From a virus, in the IMG/VR virus record IMGVR_UViG_3300028837_003362, positions 1 through 37,139 of that record: DNA of 37,139 bases; one strand, written 5' to 3'. Within the stretch, counting starts at the first letter, position 1. Each line of letters starts with the position of its first letter. The notes under the pieces were generated by a model. It did no database searches. It saw only the letters and a list, made by a program, of their open reading frames with translations, and had not been told where the DNA came from. Of this stretch, positions 14,764 to 23,369 are shown one piece after another. A program made the translations under genes and the position numbers.

Positions 14764-15993
14764 ATGATATCAATTAATGACATCCCGGCGCTTCGGTTGA
14801 CCGTGTTAAACAAGCTGGTCACGAAGTATATGGCTCCTCCGAACTTGATTCTGCGGAAGATGTTTGGTCGGCAGAATTATGAGACGGACAATATTGAATG
14901 GGAGTCCCAGATCGGCAGCAGGGGCATGACGCCCTTTGCCGGCGAGGATGCTCCGGCGCCGCAGGGTACCATGGTGGGCCTCGCGCAGAATTCTGCGCAT
15001 GCCGCATACTGGAAGGAGCGGTATTTTTTCGGCTCTTCTTTCCTGAACAACATTCGGGAGCCGGGGACTGATCGAAAACATCAAAAGGCAAAACGAACCC
15101 TGGGGGTTCAAACGCGAAACATGAGTAACCGGGCTTACCGTCGGGAAGAGTGGATGTTTGCGCAGATGCTTTGCAACGACGGTTTTACCTACAGCGACAA
15201 GAACGACAAGTACATTACCCTGGATTATGGAATCCCGGACGACAACAAGGTTGATCTTGGGGCTGATTATGAATGGGATACCGGGACCAAGAGGAATATT
15301 GTCAAGGATATCCTGGACGCGAATCTCGTCGTGTTAAACAACAATGCTGGAGTTTTAAGCCATTCTATTTTCACGACTGAGATTTTGCAGCTCATGATTC
15401 TTGACGACGGCCTCCAGACGCTTCTTATGAAGTCGTCATTTGGGAACGGTGACCTGTTCGCCAGGCCCATACCAGTACTGAGCGCTTTGCTTGGCATTGG
15501 TAATATGCACTTGTACGATGAGGCGTATCAGATTCGCGCGGTGTTGACATCCGCGCTTGCAGCTGGGGCCGGGCCACATACGGTCTATGTGAGCAGCACG
15601 GTAGATTTCGAGGTCGGTGGGACCCTGACCGTGCAGGACGTTTCGGCGGCAAAGGGCACGACCGAGACATTAACAATTACAGCGATTAGCTCTGACTCCG
15701 GAACAATTACCGCTACCGGGACGCTGACCTTGTCATACAAGGCCTCTGAGGACGTGGTCTACATGACAAAGAAATTTGTGCCTACCGATAAGTTCATTAT
15801 GTGGGCTGATTCGGTGGACGGGGAACCTATTGCCGAGTACATGGCTGCACCTCATATGTTGAGCAGGAAATGGGGACAGCAGGCTGACCGGAAGGAAAGA
15901 TGGGACCCCGATGGCGTGACTGTGCGAGTTTCAGATAAGGGCTTGCCTGTCTTGTACCATGAAGACGCTGTTTATCAATTAACCGTTACTTAG
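14764..15993 (+). CDS. major capsid protein (lambda E type)
   Basis: Predicted 409-residue HK97-fold capsid subunit. The N-terminus (LNKLVTKYMAPPNLILRKMF), GMTPFAGEDAPAPQG near 54-68, a middle of the E family (YDEAYQIR near 251-258), and KKFVPTDKFIMWAD near 336-349 match E-type capsids. Residues about 259-333 are an extra beta-rich, Thr/Ser-rich domain (TVYVSSTVDFEVGGTLTV, ETLTITAIS, TLTLSYKAS) inserted between conserved strands, probably exposed on the shell. GAAGGGGGTG precedes ATG 14764. Expected to be the most abundant virion protein. Confidence 0.88.
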   Translation: MISINDIPALRLTVLNKLVTKYMAPPNLILRKMFGRQNYETDNIEWESQIGSRGMTPFAGEDAPAPQGTMVGLAQNSAHAAYWKERYFFGSSFLNNIREPGTDRKHQKAKRTLGVQTRNMSNRAYRREEWMFAQMLCNDGFTYSDKNDKYITLDYGIPDDNKVDLGADYEWDTGTKRNIVKDILDANLVVLNNNAGVLSHSIFTTEILQLMILDDGLQTLLMKSSFGNGDLFARPIPVLSALLGIGNMHLYDEAYQIRAVLTSALAAGAGPHTVYVSSTVDFEVGGTLTVQDVSAAKGTTETLTITAISSDSGTITATGTLTLSYKASEDVVYMTKKFVPTDKFIMWADSVDGEPIAEYMAAPHMLSRKWGQQADRKERWDPDGVTVRVSDKGLPVLYHEDAVYQLTVT

Positions 15994-16007
15994 GGAGGAG
16001 GTGTACT

Positions 16008-16478
16008 ATGGAGCATAAAAAAGGTCCACTTCCTAGCCCCGGGTTGTTGGCGCAGATAGCCGCCAACGCCATGGTACCGCTGATGGCCAAGTATTCTGGT
16101 GAGCTTACCAGTCATATCTGGAAAGATCCCCTGGGTGCCGCAATTCTTGGTGGCAGGGTGTCTGAGGTTTTTTTGTCAGTCGAGGCTAGTGGTAAAGACG
16201 ATTCCAATACGCTTCAAATTGAGGCGGATGTCCTTATCAATGGAACCTCTTGTCTGACGACTTTACCTGCGATTGCCCATGTATCAGGCGAGGCTAGCCA
16301 GCACAAAACCACGGCGGTGGTAGGTGATACCGGTATTACCCGGTCGGTTATGAACCCGGCTGCGAATGAGTTCAGCATAGGGGACGTGCTCTCTTATAGC
16401 ATGGAGTTGACGCGGACAGCATCGCCTACGACAGAAATCAAAAATCCGGTTATAGTTGTGAAACTTGAGCCGGCGTAA
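16008..16478 (+). CDS. hypothetical head protein
   Basis: Predicted 156-residue protein after the capsid gene with a strong site, GGAGGAGGTG. The N-terminus (KGPLPSPGLLAQIAANAM) is helical; the rest alternates in beta pattern with many Thr, Ser and Ala (LQIEADVLINGTSCLTTL, IVVKLEPA at the end). Probably a minor head or capsid-associated component. No family recognised. Confidence 0.6.
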   Translation: MEHKKGPLPSPGLLAQIAANAMVPLMAKYSGELTSHIWKDPLGAAILGGRVSEVFLSVEASGKDDSNTLQIEADVLINGTSCLTTLPAIAHVSGEASQHKTTAVVGDTGITRSVMNPAANEFSIGDVLSYSMELTRTASPTTEIKNPVIVVKLEPA

Positions 16479-16499
16479 AAGGAAGGGAGGACTTAATCG

Positions 16500-17045
16500 A
16501 TGGATATCGAACGAGTACAATTACTAAGAACTTTGAAAACCGACAAGGTGTGGAAGAAGGGGACCATCTTTGATGCCAAAAAGGATGGTCGCCCGATTCC
16601 AGCTTTCGTAATCGCTGAGGTTAGGGCGAACAAGCCGACCGTAAAGGTGCTAAAGCCATCAGGCGGGTCGAGGGTAGAACCTGAGACCGCCAAGAAATGG
16701 CCGCCTTTAACCTTGGCAGAGCTGAAGGATGGGTACCCTGATCTGGTTGCTGAGCTCAAGGTCGAAGTCGAAATTGAGATAGAGAGCAGACCTTTAACCT
16801 TGGCAGAGTTGAGGGAGAGATACTCAGATCTGGTTGCTGAAATTGAGGAGGCTAAAGAGCCTGAGGCTAAAGAGCCTGAGGCTAAAGAGCCTGAGGCTAA
16901 AGAGCCTCTGACGGGGGCCGCCATTCTTCGCATGAACCACGGACAGGTTCTTGAGCTTTTTAAAGACGAGAAAGATTTTGAATCATTAAAAACCGAGAAA
17001 AGAACGGTTCTTGTCGGAATAGCCACAAAGAGGTTTGTTAAATGA
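16500..17045 (+). CDS. head-region protein with AKEPE repeats
   Basis: Predicted 181-residue protein with three visible parts. Residues 1-65 are a compact basic domain (KVWKKGTIFDAKKDGRPIP). Residues about 68-116 contain the motif PLTLAEL followed by YxDLVAE twice, an internal duplication. Residues about 117-136 are four tandem AKEPE units, a disordered acidic/proline linker. The last 45 residues are helical (ILRMNHGQVLELFKDEKDF). GGGAGG precedes ATG 16500, and the stop overlaps the next start. Its place after capsid suggests a capsid or connector accessory protein. Confidence 0.6.
   Translation: MDIERVQLLRTLKTDKVWKKGTIFDAKKDGRPIPAFVIAEVRANKPTVKVLKPSGGSRVEPETAKKWPPLTLAELKDGYPDLVAELKVEVEIEIESRPLTLAELRERYSDLVAEIEEAKEPEAKEPEAKEPEAKEPLTGAAILRMNHGQVLELFKDEKDFESLKTEKRTVLVGIATKRFVK
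16848..16907 (+). repeat. four tandem 15-bp repeats
   Basis: GAGGCTAAAGAGCCT occurs four times without a gap (16848, 16863, 16878, 16893). All copies are identical, so they arose recently by slippage. Each adds EAKEP to the protein. Copy number is likely variable between strains. Confidence 0.95.
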
Positions 17046-17494
17046 CCGAAGCTGGGCTGAAAACAGCGATTCAGCAAGAGCTGAAGGGGTTATCGGCGGA
17101 ATTCGATACGTTTGATTATACAAACGCGATCAATGCCGCGAAACGCGATACCGGCTGGGCTACCTACGGGACCGACTTCAGAGAGACTTGGATGTTGCAG
17201 CGAATTAAGCGGCACCTGTTTTCATATTTACAGACCGAGACGGCTGCTGATTTTAAGTACAAAACCATTCATTTGGATCAACCTTTTAAGAATTATAGCA
17301 AGCTTATCAAGGACATGGATGAGGCGTTTAAGGAAGTGATGGAGGAAGAGCCTCATCAGTTTGCAGACGTGAGTGCGTTTGAAATGTTCGGTACCCAGGT
17401 GGATTCTGGTTTTGCTACTGCGCCACAAACAGGTAGAGACATAACATATGATGAGGATCAGAGGATCATCATTACTCCCAACGAGGATAGCTGA
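17042..17494 (+). CDS. putative head-tail adaptor
   Basis: Predicted 150-residue, mainly helical protein (AIQQELKGLSAEFD, YTNAINAAKRDTGW, LQRIKRHLFSYLQTETAADF) with a flexible C-terminus. Size, helical content and place after the capsid genes fit the adaptor that attaches to the portal ring in HK97-like phages. ATG 17042 overlaps the upstream stop as ATGA. The call rests on position more than on motif. Confidence 0.5.
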   Translation: MTEAGLKTAIQQELKGLSAEFDTFDYTNAINAAKRDTGWATYGTDFRETWMLQRIKRHLFSYLQTETAADFKYKTIHLDQPFKNYSKLIKDMDEAFKEVMEEEPHQFADVSAFEMFGTQVDSGFATAPQTGRDITYDEDQRIIITPNEDS

Positions 17495-17540
17495 CAGCAA
17501 GCGGTTGTTAGCATCATAGCATGCAGCTAAGAGGGCTGTC

Positions 17541-18155
17541 GTGTCGATAGGGTCTAAGCTTAAAACGAAAGTTTATAAGAAGCTGGGGACAGCTTTTACT
17601 ATAATCAGGGGTAGCGGCAATGTTACCGGCGAATACCTGGATTATGAAATAAATAAACAGGTTACGAAGCCGTTCATTCGGGCCTTTTTTCTTGAGGCCG
17701 AGCTGTCTTATGACACCGAGGCTGTTGTCGGCGACGTGGTTCAGTTTGACGATGAGCGCGTTTTCTTGGTGATGAACAAGACGCCTGAGCAATTTAGAAA
17801 TGCGCCGATTTTACAGGGATGCGTTTTTTATAAATGTAATGTCTCGGGTGAAATTCTGCGATCTTCAGAGGCCCGGAGTACCCAGACATACCACAAAGAA
17901 CAAAGCTGGGAGACCATCCGCGAGGATTGTTACGCCCTTCAGACTGAATCCCTGTTCGGCCATGAATTAGACTCTGATCAGGAGCTGGGGATGATGGGTC
18001 TTAAGAAAGACGAGCTCTACATTCCTTCTTCTTTCGATATCCGGGTGAATGATAGGTACCAATCTGCAAGCGGTGAGTATTATCGGGTGGAAGTCGTAAA
18101 GAAAAGGCGTTTTGCTGGGGTGGATGTATGTGAGATAGGAGAGGATACCAGATAG
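17541..18155 (+). CDS. putative head-completion protein
   Basis: Predicted 204-residue protein starting at GTG 17541, eight bases after AAGAGGG. Beta-rich segments (EAVVGDVVQFDDERVFLVMN, then GEYYRVEVVKKRRFAGVDVC at the end) resemble the small barrel of head-tail stopper proteins, whose C-terminal strand pattern ends similarly. It follows the adaptor candidate, so a stopper or joining role is likely. The stop overlaps the next GTG. Confidence 0.5.
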   Translation: MSIGSKLKTKVYKKLGTAFTIIRGSGNVTGEYLDYEINKQVTKPFIRAFFLEAELSYDTEAVVGDVVQFDDERVFLVMNKTPEQFRNAPILQGCVFYKCNVSGEILRSSEARSTQTYHKEQSWETIREDCYALQTESLFGHELDSDQELGMMGLKKDELYIPSSFDIRVNDRYQSASGEYYRVEVVKKRRFAGVDVCEIGEDTR

Positions 18156-18355
18156 TGTTAGCTGGAAAAATCATAAAACTTACTTGGTTAGGCGACCACT
18201 GGAGGTTGAATATTGATGGGATGATAAAAATTTTCACCAGTGATCATGCCATGAATATTTGGCTTGTTGATATTCTTGATAAAGTCAAGGATTTAGGGAA
18301 AAAGAAACTCTTACTCGACGACCTTAACAAATTCCTTATTATGGGGGAACATTGA
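18155..18355 (+). CDS. small hypothetical protein
   Basis: Predicted 66-residue protein starting at GTG 18155, with AGGAGAGG ten bases upstream. Composition is hydrophobic and basic (LTWLGDHWRLNIDGMIKIF, then DKVKDLGKKKLLLDDLNKFL). It is the last gene before the glycan cassette and overlaps its first gene by four bases, so the cassette is translationally coupled to the head genes. Confidence 0.55.
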   Translation: MLAGKIIKLTWLGDHWRLNIDGMIKIFTSDHAMNIWLVDILDKVKDLGKKKLLLDDLNKFLIMGEH

Positions 18356-20385
18356 AAAAAATTCTTTTTGTAGGTGATCATCCTCTTGCCATGTCCGGCA
18401 ACGGGAATATGATGGCCGCGGTCCTCTCTCAGGTTGATATGGCCAAGTATCAAGTTTCTTGTTTTGCAGCTGGGCCGTCGTCCGTAACTGTGAAATCCAT
18501 GCGCCCGTGGCCGTTTTTGCTTTTTGATTGGACCAATAGGCCTGAGGGCGACGTTGTTGCCAAGCTTCTAAAAATTCTTCAGACGGTTGAATTTGATGTA
18601 CTGTTAATGGTGGGGATAGATCTATGGCAATATGCCAGCATCTTTCCGCAGATTGATGAGATTAGAAGGCAAAGAGGTTTTAAATGGGCAGCCATATTCC
18701 CCTACGATTTACAGCAATTGAGAAATGACTGGATCGATTTAATGTGGGTTTTGGATTTTCCGCTGGTTTATTCCAAGTATGGCTTGAAGATGTTGAAGGA
18801 TCATGTCCCGGGAATTAGGTATTTCAGGCCGCCTCTTCATAATGCCAACCTTTTTTGTCCGTCTGCTGAGGATGATAGGGCCAAAGATAGGCGCGTGTTG
18901 TTCCCGACTATCCAGGACGATGCTTTGATCTTCGGTTTTGTCGGGAAGAATCAATTTAGGAAGGGTATCCCTCGACTACTTAAAGCATTTATGGAAGCCA
19001 AGGAACGAGTTCCAGGTATTATTCTTTACCTGCATACCGAGCTTAACGGGAAGCTCAATTTAAAGCAAATGGCCAGAGATTATGGTGCCGGTACCGGTGA
19101 TTTAACAGCGAAAGAGGAAAACAAAAAGTGTTCCGCAAGCCGAATGGTCAAAGTTTATAACAGCATAGACTGTCTTGTGAATTGTACCTTTCAGGAGGGT
19201 CTTTCTTGGACTCCCCTCGAGGCGATGCTATGTGGGACCCCGGTGATTGCTTCAGACACTACTGCACAGACTGAACTTGTTGAGGGAGCCGGGAGATTGG
19301 TCCCAGTGATTGAACGGGAATACGTCCCAGTTTTAACTCAATCCGGGAGATCTTTTGTAGACGCCAAGGCTTGTTCTGTAGGGGGCATACGAGAGGCCAT
19401 AGTAACGGTTGCCAAAGATGCTGATCTTAGAGAGAAAATGCGGGGGGATGGGATAAGGAGAGCCAAAAGGTGGCTTGCGGGGGTGTCTGATATCAATCCA
19501 TTTTTGGCCGAAGCAACAAAGAAAGAAACCGTGACCGTCCAAAGCAAAATCAATAAGATTCTTTTCATTCAACATTCTGCGGCCGGCGACGTGTTAATGA
19601 CGACTCAATGCTTAAAGGGAATTAAGGAGCGGCACAAAGGCCTGGAGTTATGCTATATGACCCAACCTCAGTATGCCGATATCGTTGCTGGGAATCCACA
19701 CGTTGATGAGATTGTGCCGTGGAAACCCGAAGAAGGTCCAAGGTATGAAGTTCTTTACAATCCTCACGGAGACCACATTTTACGGGGCGGATTTAATTCT
19801 CTTGATGTGCCGCTTCATTCTATGTACCCGCATTTTTGCCGAGTGGAGCCTGACGAAATATTCATCGAGCAGGTACCATTGACCGGGGTTGAATTACCCG
19901 AAGAATACATCGTTGTTCATACGACCGGGGGAGATCCGGAATATCGGGTGTATCCATATATGGACATTGTGTTGAAGGGCATTGGCCTGCCGGCGGTTCA
20001 GCTGGGTTCATCTCTCGACGTTGCTTGTCATGGGGCAGCAATGGATTTTCGAAACAAGCTTACTTTTCGTGAGTCAGCATGGGTCGTAGCGCATGCCAAG
20101 GGGGCGATAGTTGTGGATAGCTTTATGAGTCATTTGTGTGGAGCCCTTGGGATACCGGTGGTGGTTTTATATGGTCCGGCTCCGGCACGCGTTGTCGGGC
20201 CCCGTATTCAAAATGGTGGTGGTTATGTTGCCATGGAGCCCAATATGCTGGATGTCTGTAAATCAATGACTCGATGTTGGGGTTCTCGGAATAGAATGGG
20301 AGTCAATAAATGCGCTTCGCCGTGCATAAAAACATTGAATCCGCTGTCTGTGAAAAAGGCTTTTTTGAACTTGATCGAACAATAA
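18352..20385 (+). CDS. two-domain glycosyltransferase: GT4-type fused to GT9-type
   Basis: Predicted 677-residue fusion. Residues 1-390 form a GT-B glycosyltransferase: ILFVGDHPLAMSGNGNM at the N-terminus, GFVGKNQFRKGIPRLLKAF, and the donor-site motif EGLSWTPLEAMLCGTPVIAS near 285. Residues about 398-677 form a second GT-B unit of the GT9 (heptosyltransferase) type: ILFIQHSAAGDVLMTTQCLKG, YIVVHTTGGDPEYR, and VVDSFMSHLCGALGIPVVVL near the C-terminus. Such a protein could add two consecutive sugars. Start is TTG 18352, overlapping the previous stop, with GGGGGAAC upstream. First gene of the cassette. Acceptor unknown. Confidence 0.85.
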   Translation: MKKILFVGDHPLAMSGNGNMMAAVLSQVDMAKYQVSCFAAGPSSVTVKSMRPWPFLLFDWTNRPEGDVVAKLLKILQTVEFDVLLMVGIDLWQYASIFPQIDEIRRQRGFKWAAIFPYDLQQLRNDWIDLMWVLDFPLVYSKYGLKMLKDHVPGIRYFRPPLHNANLFCPSAEDDRAKDRRVLFPTIQDDALIFGFVGKNQFRKGIPRLLKAFMEAKERVPGIILYLHTELNGKLNLKQMARDYGAGTGDLTAKEENKKCSASRMVKVYNSIDCLVNCTFQEGLSWTPLEAMLCGTPVIASDTTAQTELVEGAGRLVPVIEREYVPVLTQSGRSFVDAKACSVGGIREAIVTVAKDADLREKMRGDGIRRAKRWLAGVSDINPFLAEATKKETVTVQSKINKILFIQHSAAGDVLMTTQCLKGIKERHKGLELCYMTQPQYADIVAGNPHVDEIVPWKPEEGPRYEVLYNPHGDHILRGGFNSLDVPLHSMYPHFCRVEPDEIFIEQVPLTGVELPEEYIVVHTTGGDPEYRVYPYMDIVLKGIGLPAVQLGSSLDVACHGAAMDFRNKLTFRESAWVVAHAKGAIVVDSFMSHLCGALGIPVVVLYGPAPARVVGPRIQNGGGYVAMEPNMLDVCKSMTRCWGSRNRMGVNKCASPCIKTLNPLSVKKAFLNLIEQ

Positions 20386-20407
20386 TCCGAAAGGAAGGGG
20401 AAATAGT

Positions 20408-21139
20408 ATGATCATACTTTTACAGTCACTTAATGAGGAAAAAATGGTAGAGCCCGTCATTGGTGATTTCTATGATTGCGACTGGGTATCCCGGATCATT
20501 GTAATCGATGGTGGTAGCCAGGACTTTACGGTTTCGAGAATTATGCGGTTCGGTAAGAAGTGCTCGGTTTATCACCATCATTATGATCGTAAATATCATT
20601 CTGCTCAAAGTATGCAGCGCAATATCTCACTGTCTTATGTCCCACTTGGCGAGATTTGTTTTATACTCGATTTCGATGAGAAAATGTCTGATGACCTGAA
20701 AGCCTTTCTTGCTGATGTAGACAAGTATGGGATGCCAGAGGGGTCGGATGTTGTGCATGTTTCCAGAATCTCATATGAATCTATGAGACACGAAGATTCA
20801 CCGTTTGCTTTATTGGATGAGCAGGGATTCCCGATTCCCTCTCATACCATTGGGCAGTATCCCGATTTTCAATCGAGGCTGATTAAGCGTAACAATGAGA
20901 TATTTTTCATTAATTCTCCGCATCATATTTTGATAGGCGGGAAAAAACAAATCTCGCGCGAGGATACAGACATCATTCATTATCACGGCAAGACTGACGC
21001 AAGGGACCGGGAGAATATCGAGATTTTGTGGGCATATACGCAGGCCCGGCGAAAAGAGCTGGGTCTTGCTCCGGAAGTATTTGAAGCAAAATTGAAGCCC
21101 GAGTTTGCCGAATATGGGAGTCCTGGATATTGGAAATGA
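20408..21139 (+). CDS. GT2-type glycosyltransferase
   Basis: Predicted 243-residue GT-A glycosyltransferase. It has the family order: IILLQSLNEE, VIDGGSQDFT near 33-41, and a metal-binding DFD at 88-90 (CFILDFDEKM), where the classical SDGS is replaced by IDGGS. Shorter than many GT2 enzymes but the core is complete. No membrane helices, so it is cytoplasmic and uses nucleotide sugars. GGAAGGGG precedes ATG 20408. The stop overlaps the aminotransferase start as ATGA. Confidence 0.75.
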   Translation: MIILLQSLNEEKMVEPVIGDFYDCDWVSRIIVIDGGSQDFTVSRIMRFGKKCSVYHHHYDRKYHSAQSMQRNISLSYVPLGEICFILDFDEKMSDDLKAFLADVDKYGMPEGSDVVHVSRISYESMRHEDSPFALLDEQGFPIPSHTIGQYPDFQSRLIKRNNEIFFINSPHHILIGGKKQISREDTDIIHYHGKTDARDRENIEILWAYTQARRKELGLAPEVFEAKLKPEFAEYGSPGYWK

Positions 21140-22266
21140 TCAGTTTGTTTAAGCCGCACATGGGAGACGAGGAACTGAATAGCCTGAAAGATATTTTTAA
21201 ATCAGGCTGGATCGGATTGGGTCCAAAGACTGAACGGTTTGAAAAGGAGTTCGCAGAATACGTTGGTTGTAGGTATGCCGTGGGGCTTAATTCTGCAACC
21301 GCTGCGCTGGATCTGTCCTTGAAGTTGTTGAATATTGGTCATGGTGATGAGGTCCTGGTGCCGACCGTAACATTTGTTTCGACCGCGCATGTGGTGAAAT
21401 ATAATTTAGCGGATCCTATATTTGTAGATGTAGATCAGGATTTATTGATTGACCCGGAAGATCTTAAGCGAAAAATTACTCCAAGGACAAAGGCGATTAT
21501 CCCCGTTCATTACGCCGGCAGGCCCGTAGACATGGATAAATTGTGGGAAATCACGACCCAAAGCGACATTCCCATTATAGAGGATGCCGCCCATGCTTGT
21601 GGATCTGTTTACAAAGGAAATAAATGCGGGAGCCTTGGCACAATAGGATGTTTTAGCTTCCATGCTGTAAAGAACTTGGCTATGGGAGACGGCGGAGCCA
21701 TTACTACGAACAGCAAAGAATTATACGAGAGAGCAAAAAGACTCCGCTGGTTGGGGATTGACAAGTCTACGTGGGCCAGGAACGATGAAAACAAAAGTTA
21801 CTGGTGGGAGTATTCAGTTGGTGAGGTTGGGTTAAAATGCCACATGAACGACATAGCGGCCTCGATAGGCTTGGTCCAATTATCAAAACTTGATCGAATG
21901 AATGCTCGGCGCAGAGAAATAGCTGAAAAGTACATGAAGGGTTTTGAGGATTTATCTAGAGTGGTAACTCCGGTGATGGATACAGATGATTCCACATCCT
22001 CTTGGCATATATATTGTGTAAAATGTCAGCAGAGAAATGAACTAAGTATTTATTTGAGCAAGAAAGGAATAGCAACCGGGGTTCATTACAAACCCATTCA
22101 TTTGTATAAATGCTATGGGAATACTCCGAGTTTGCCAAAAGCTGAGAAGTATTTTGAGCAAATATTATCGTTACCCATGCACCCGGGGTTGACGGAGACC
22201 GAAGTTAACGCAGTGATTGACGAAATTCATTCTTTTTACATAATGATGGACTATGGCATAAAATGA
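21136..22266 (+). CDS. DegT/DnrJ/EryC1/StrS-family sugar aminotransferase
   Basis: Predicted 376-residue PLP enzyme that transfers an amino group to a keto sugar nucleotide. Diagnostic parts: GLGPKTERFEKEFAEYVG at 27-44, NSATAALDL at 52-60, PTVTFVSTAH, IEDAAHACGS at 148-157, and SFHAVKNLAMGDGGAI at 174-189, where K179 is the Schiff-base lysine. VHYKPIHLY lies near the C-terminus. Full length for the family. It implies synthesis of an amino sugar, with the GNAT enzyme of this cassette as the likely acetylation step. ATG 21136 overlaps the upstream stop. Confidence 0.93.
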   Translation: MISLFKPHMGDEELNSLKDIFKSGWIGLGPKTERFEKEFAEYVGCRYAVGLNSATAALDLSLKLLNIGHGDEVLVPTVTFVSTAHVVKYNLADPIFVDVDQDLLIDPEDLKRKITPRTKAIIPVHYAGRPVDMDKLWEITTQSDIPIIEDAAHACGSVYKGNKCGSLGTIGCFSFHAVKNLAMGDGGAITTNSKELYERAKRLRWLGIDKSTWARNDENKSYWWEYSVGEVGLKCHMNDIAASIGLVQLSKLDRMNARRREIAEKYMKGFEDLSRVVTPVMDTDDSTSSWHIYCVKCQQRNELSIYLSKKGIATGVHYKPIHLYKCYGNTPSLPKAEKYFEQILSLPMHPGLTETEVNAVIDEIHSFYIMMDYGIK

Positions 22267-23369
22267 CAACATCATTCGATCCAGAGACGGGAATTTTATA
22301 CGGTGGCAAGTATAGCTTGGATGGAGAGTTAATAAAAGCCATCTGCGCTACATTTTACCCTGTTAAGGTTGCTGATTTGGGTTGCGGTGAGGGGGCTTAC
22401 TGTAAGGTTTGTTCAGAGCATGGATGTAGGGCTGACGGGTACGAAGGGAACTCGGTGGCCTGTCAGAATGCGGTTTGTGATAGCATAGAATGTGTAGATT
22501 TATCAAAACCGGCAGAACCGAAAGATGACTATGACCTGGTTCTTTGTTTGGAATTGGGAGAACACATACCAAAAAGATGCCAGGACGTATTTATTGATAA
22601 CCTGGCCAGGTTTTCTAAAGATGTGCTTATTTTAAGTTGGGCCGTTCCGGGTCAGGGAGGGACGGGTCACGTAAATTGTTTGTCAAACGAGACTGTTATT
22701 GGATTAATGAGAGATAAAAGCTTTGATTTTGACAAAAGCATGTCGGAATATCTTAGACAAAATTCAAAACTGTCGTGGTTTAAAAATACCTTAATGGTGT
22801 TTAGAAGAGCATATGATATTTTTGATAGTTCAGTGCGCTATTCTAACCATCTTGATTTTATGCCCCGCGTTGTCAATCACCTCGGTATTAAATTTATGGC
22901 CGAGATAGGAGTATTGAACGGGTCGCTGTCGGGGACTATTTTGAATAAATGTCCTCAAGTCAGAACTTTATATCTTATCGATCCTTGGCAGTCATTTACG
23001 TCTAGCTGTACGCAAGAAATTTGGGATAAGAGATATGCAGACGTAGAAGTTAAAATGAAACAATATGGTGATAGGGCTAATATTTTAAGATTAACATCAC
23101 TCGAAGCGGCAAAATTATTTGAACCGGAAAGCCTTGATTTGGTTTATATCGACGCTAACCATTCATTTAAGCACGTGGATGAAGACATAAAGGCATGGTG
23201 GCCTAAGATACGATCAACCGGTTATCTTGCAGGGCACGATATCGGGGACTCTCGGTGGCCAGGCGTTTTGAAGGCTGTTGAGGCTAATTTTGGCAAGCAA
23301 TACTTTTGCGGGCATCCCATGACTAATTGGGATGGTGTCTGGATTGTAAAAAAGGACGCAGTAGAATAA
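22263..23369 (+). CDS. fusion of two class I methyltransferases
   Basis: Predicted 368-residue protein with two AdoMet-binding domains. The N-terminal one (residues 1-180) has VADLGCGEGAYC at about 36-47 and DLVLCLELGEHI near 90. The C-terminal one (about 200-368) resembles the Methyltransf_24 family: MAEIGVLNGSLSG near 212, LYLIDPW, LDLVYIDANHSFKHVDEDI and GYLAGHDI. Substrates are probably glycan hydroxyl or carboxyl groups, judging by neighbours. The start overlaps the aminotransferase stop, and the stop overlaps the next ATG. Confidence 0.8.
   Translation: MTTSFDPETGILYGGKYSLDGELIKAICATFYPVKVADLGCGEGAYCKVCSEHGCRADGYEGNSVACQNAVCDSIECVDLSKPAEPKDDYDLVLCLELGEHIPKRCQDVFIDNLARFSKDVLILSWAVPGQGGTGHVNCLSNETVIGLMRDKSFDFDKSMSEYLRQNSKLSWFKNTLMVFRRAYDIFDSSVRYSNHLDFMPRVVNHLGIKFMAEIGVLNGSLSGTILNKCPQVRTLYLIDPWQSFTSSCTQEIWDKRYADVEVKMKQYGDRANILRLTSLEAAKLFEPESLDLVYIDANHSFKHVDEDIKAWWPKIRSTGYLAGHDIGDSRWPGVLKAVEANFGKQYFCGHPMTNWDGVWIVKKDAVE

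Noticed and set aside
16493-17077. 194-codon frame on the - strand with repeated GSLAS units
   Set aside because: The repeats are the antisense of the AKEPE coding repeats; all real genes here are on the + strand.
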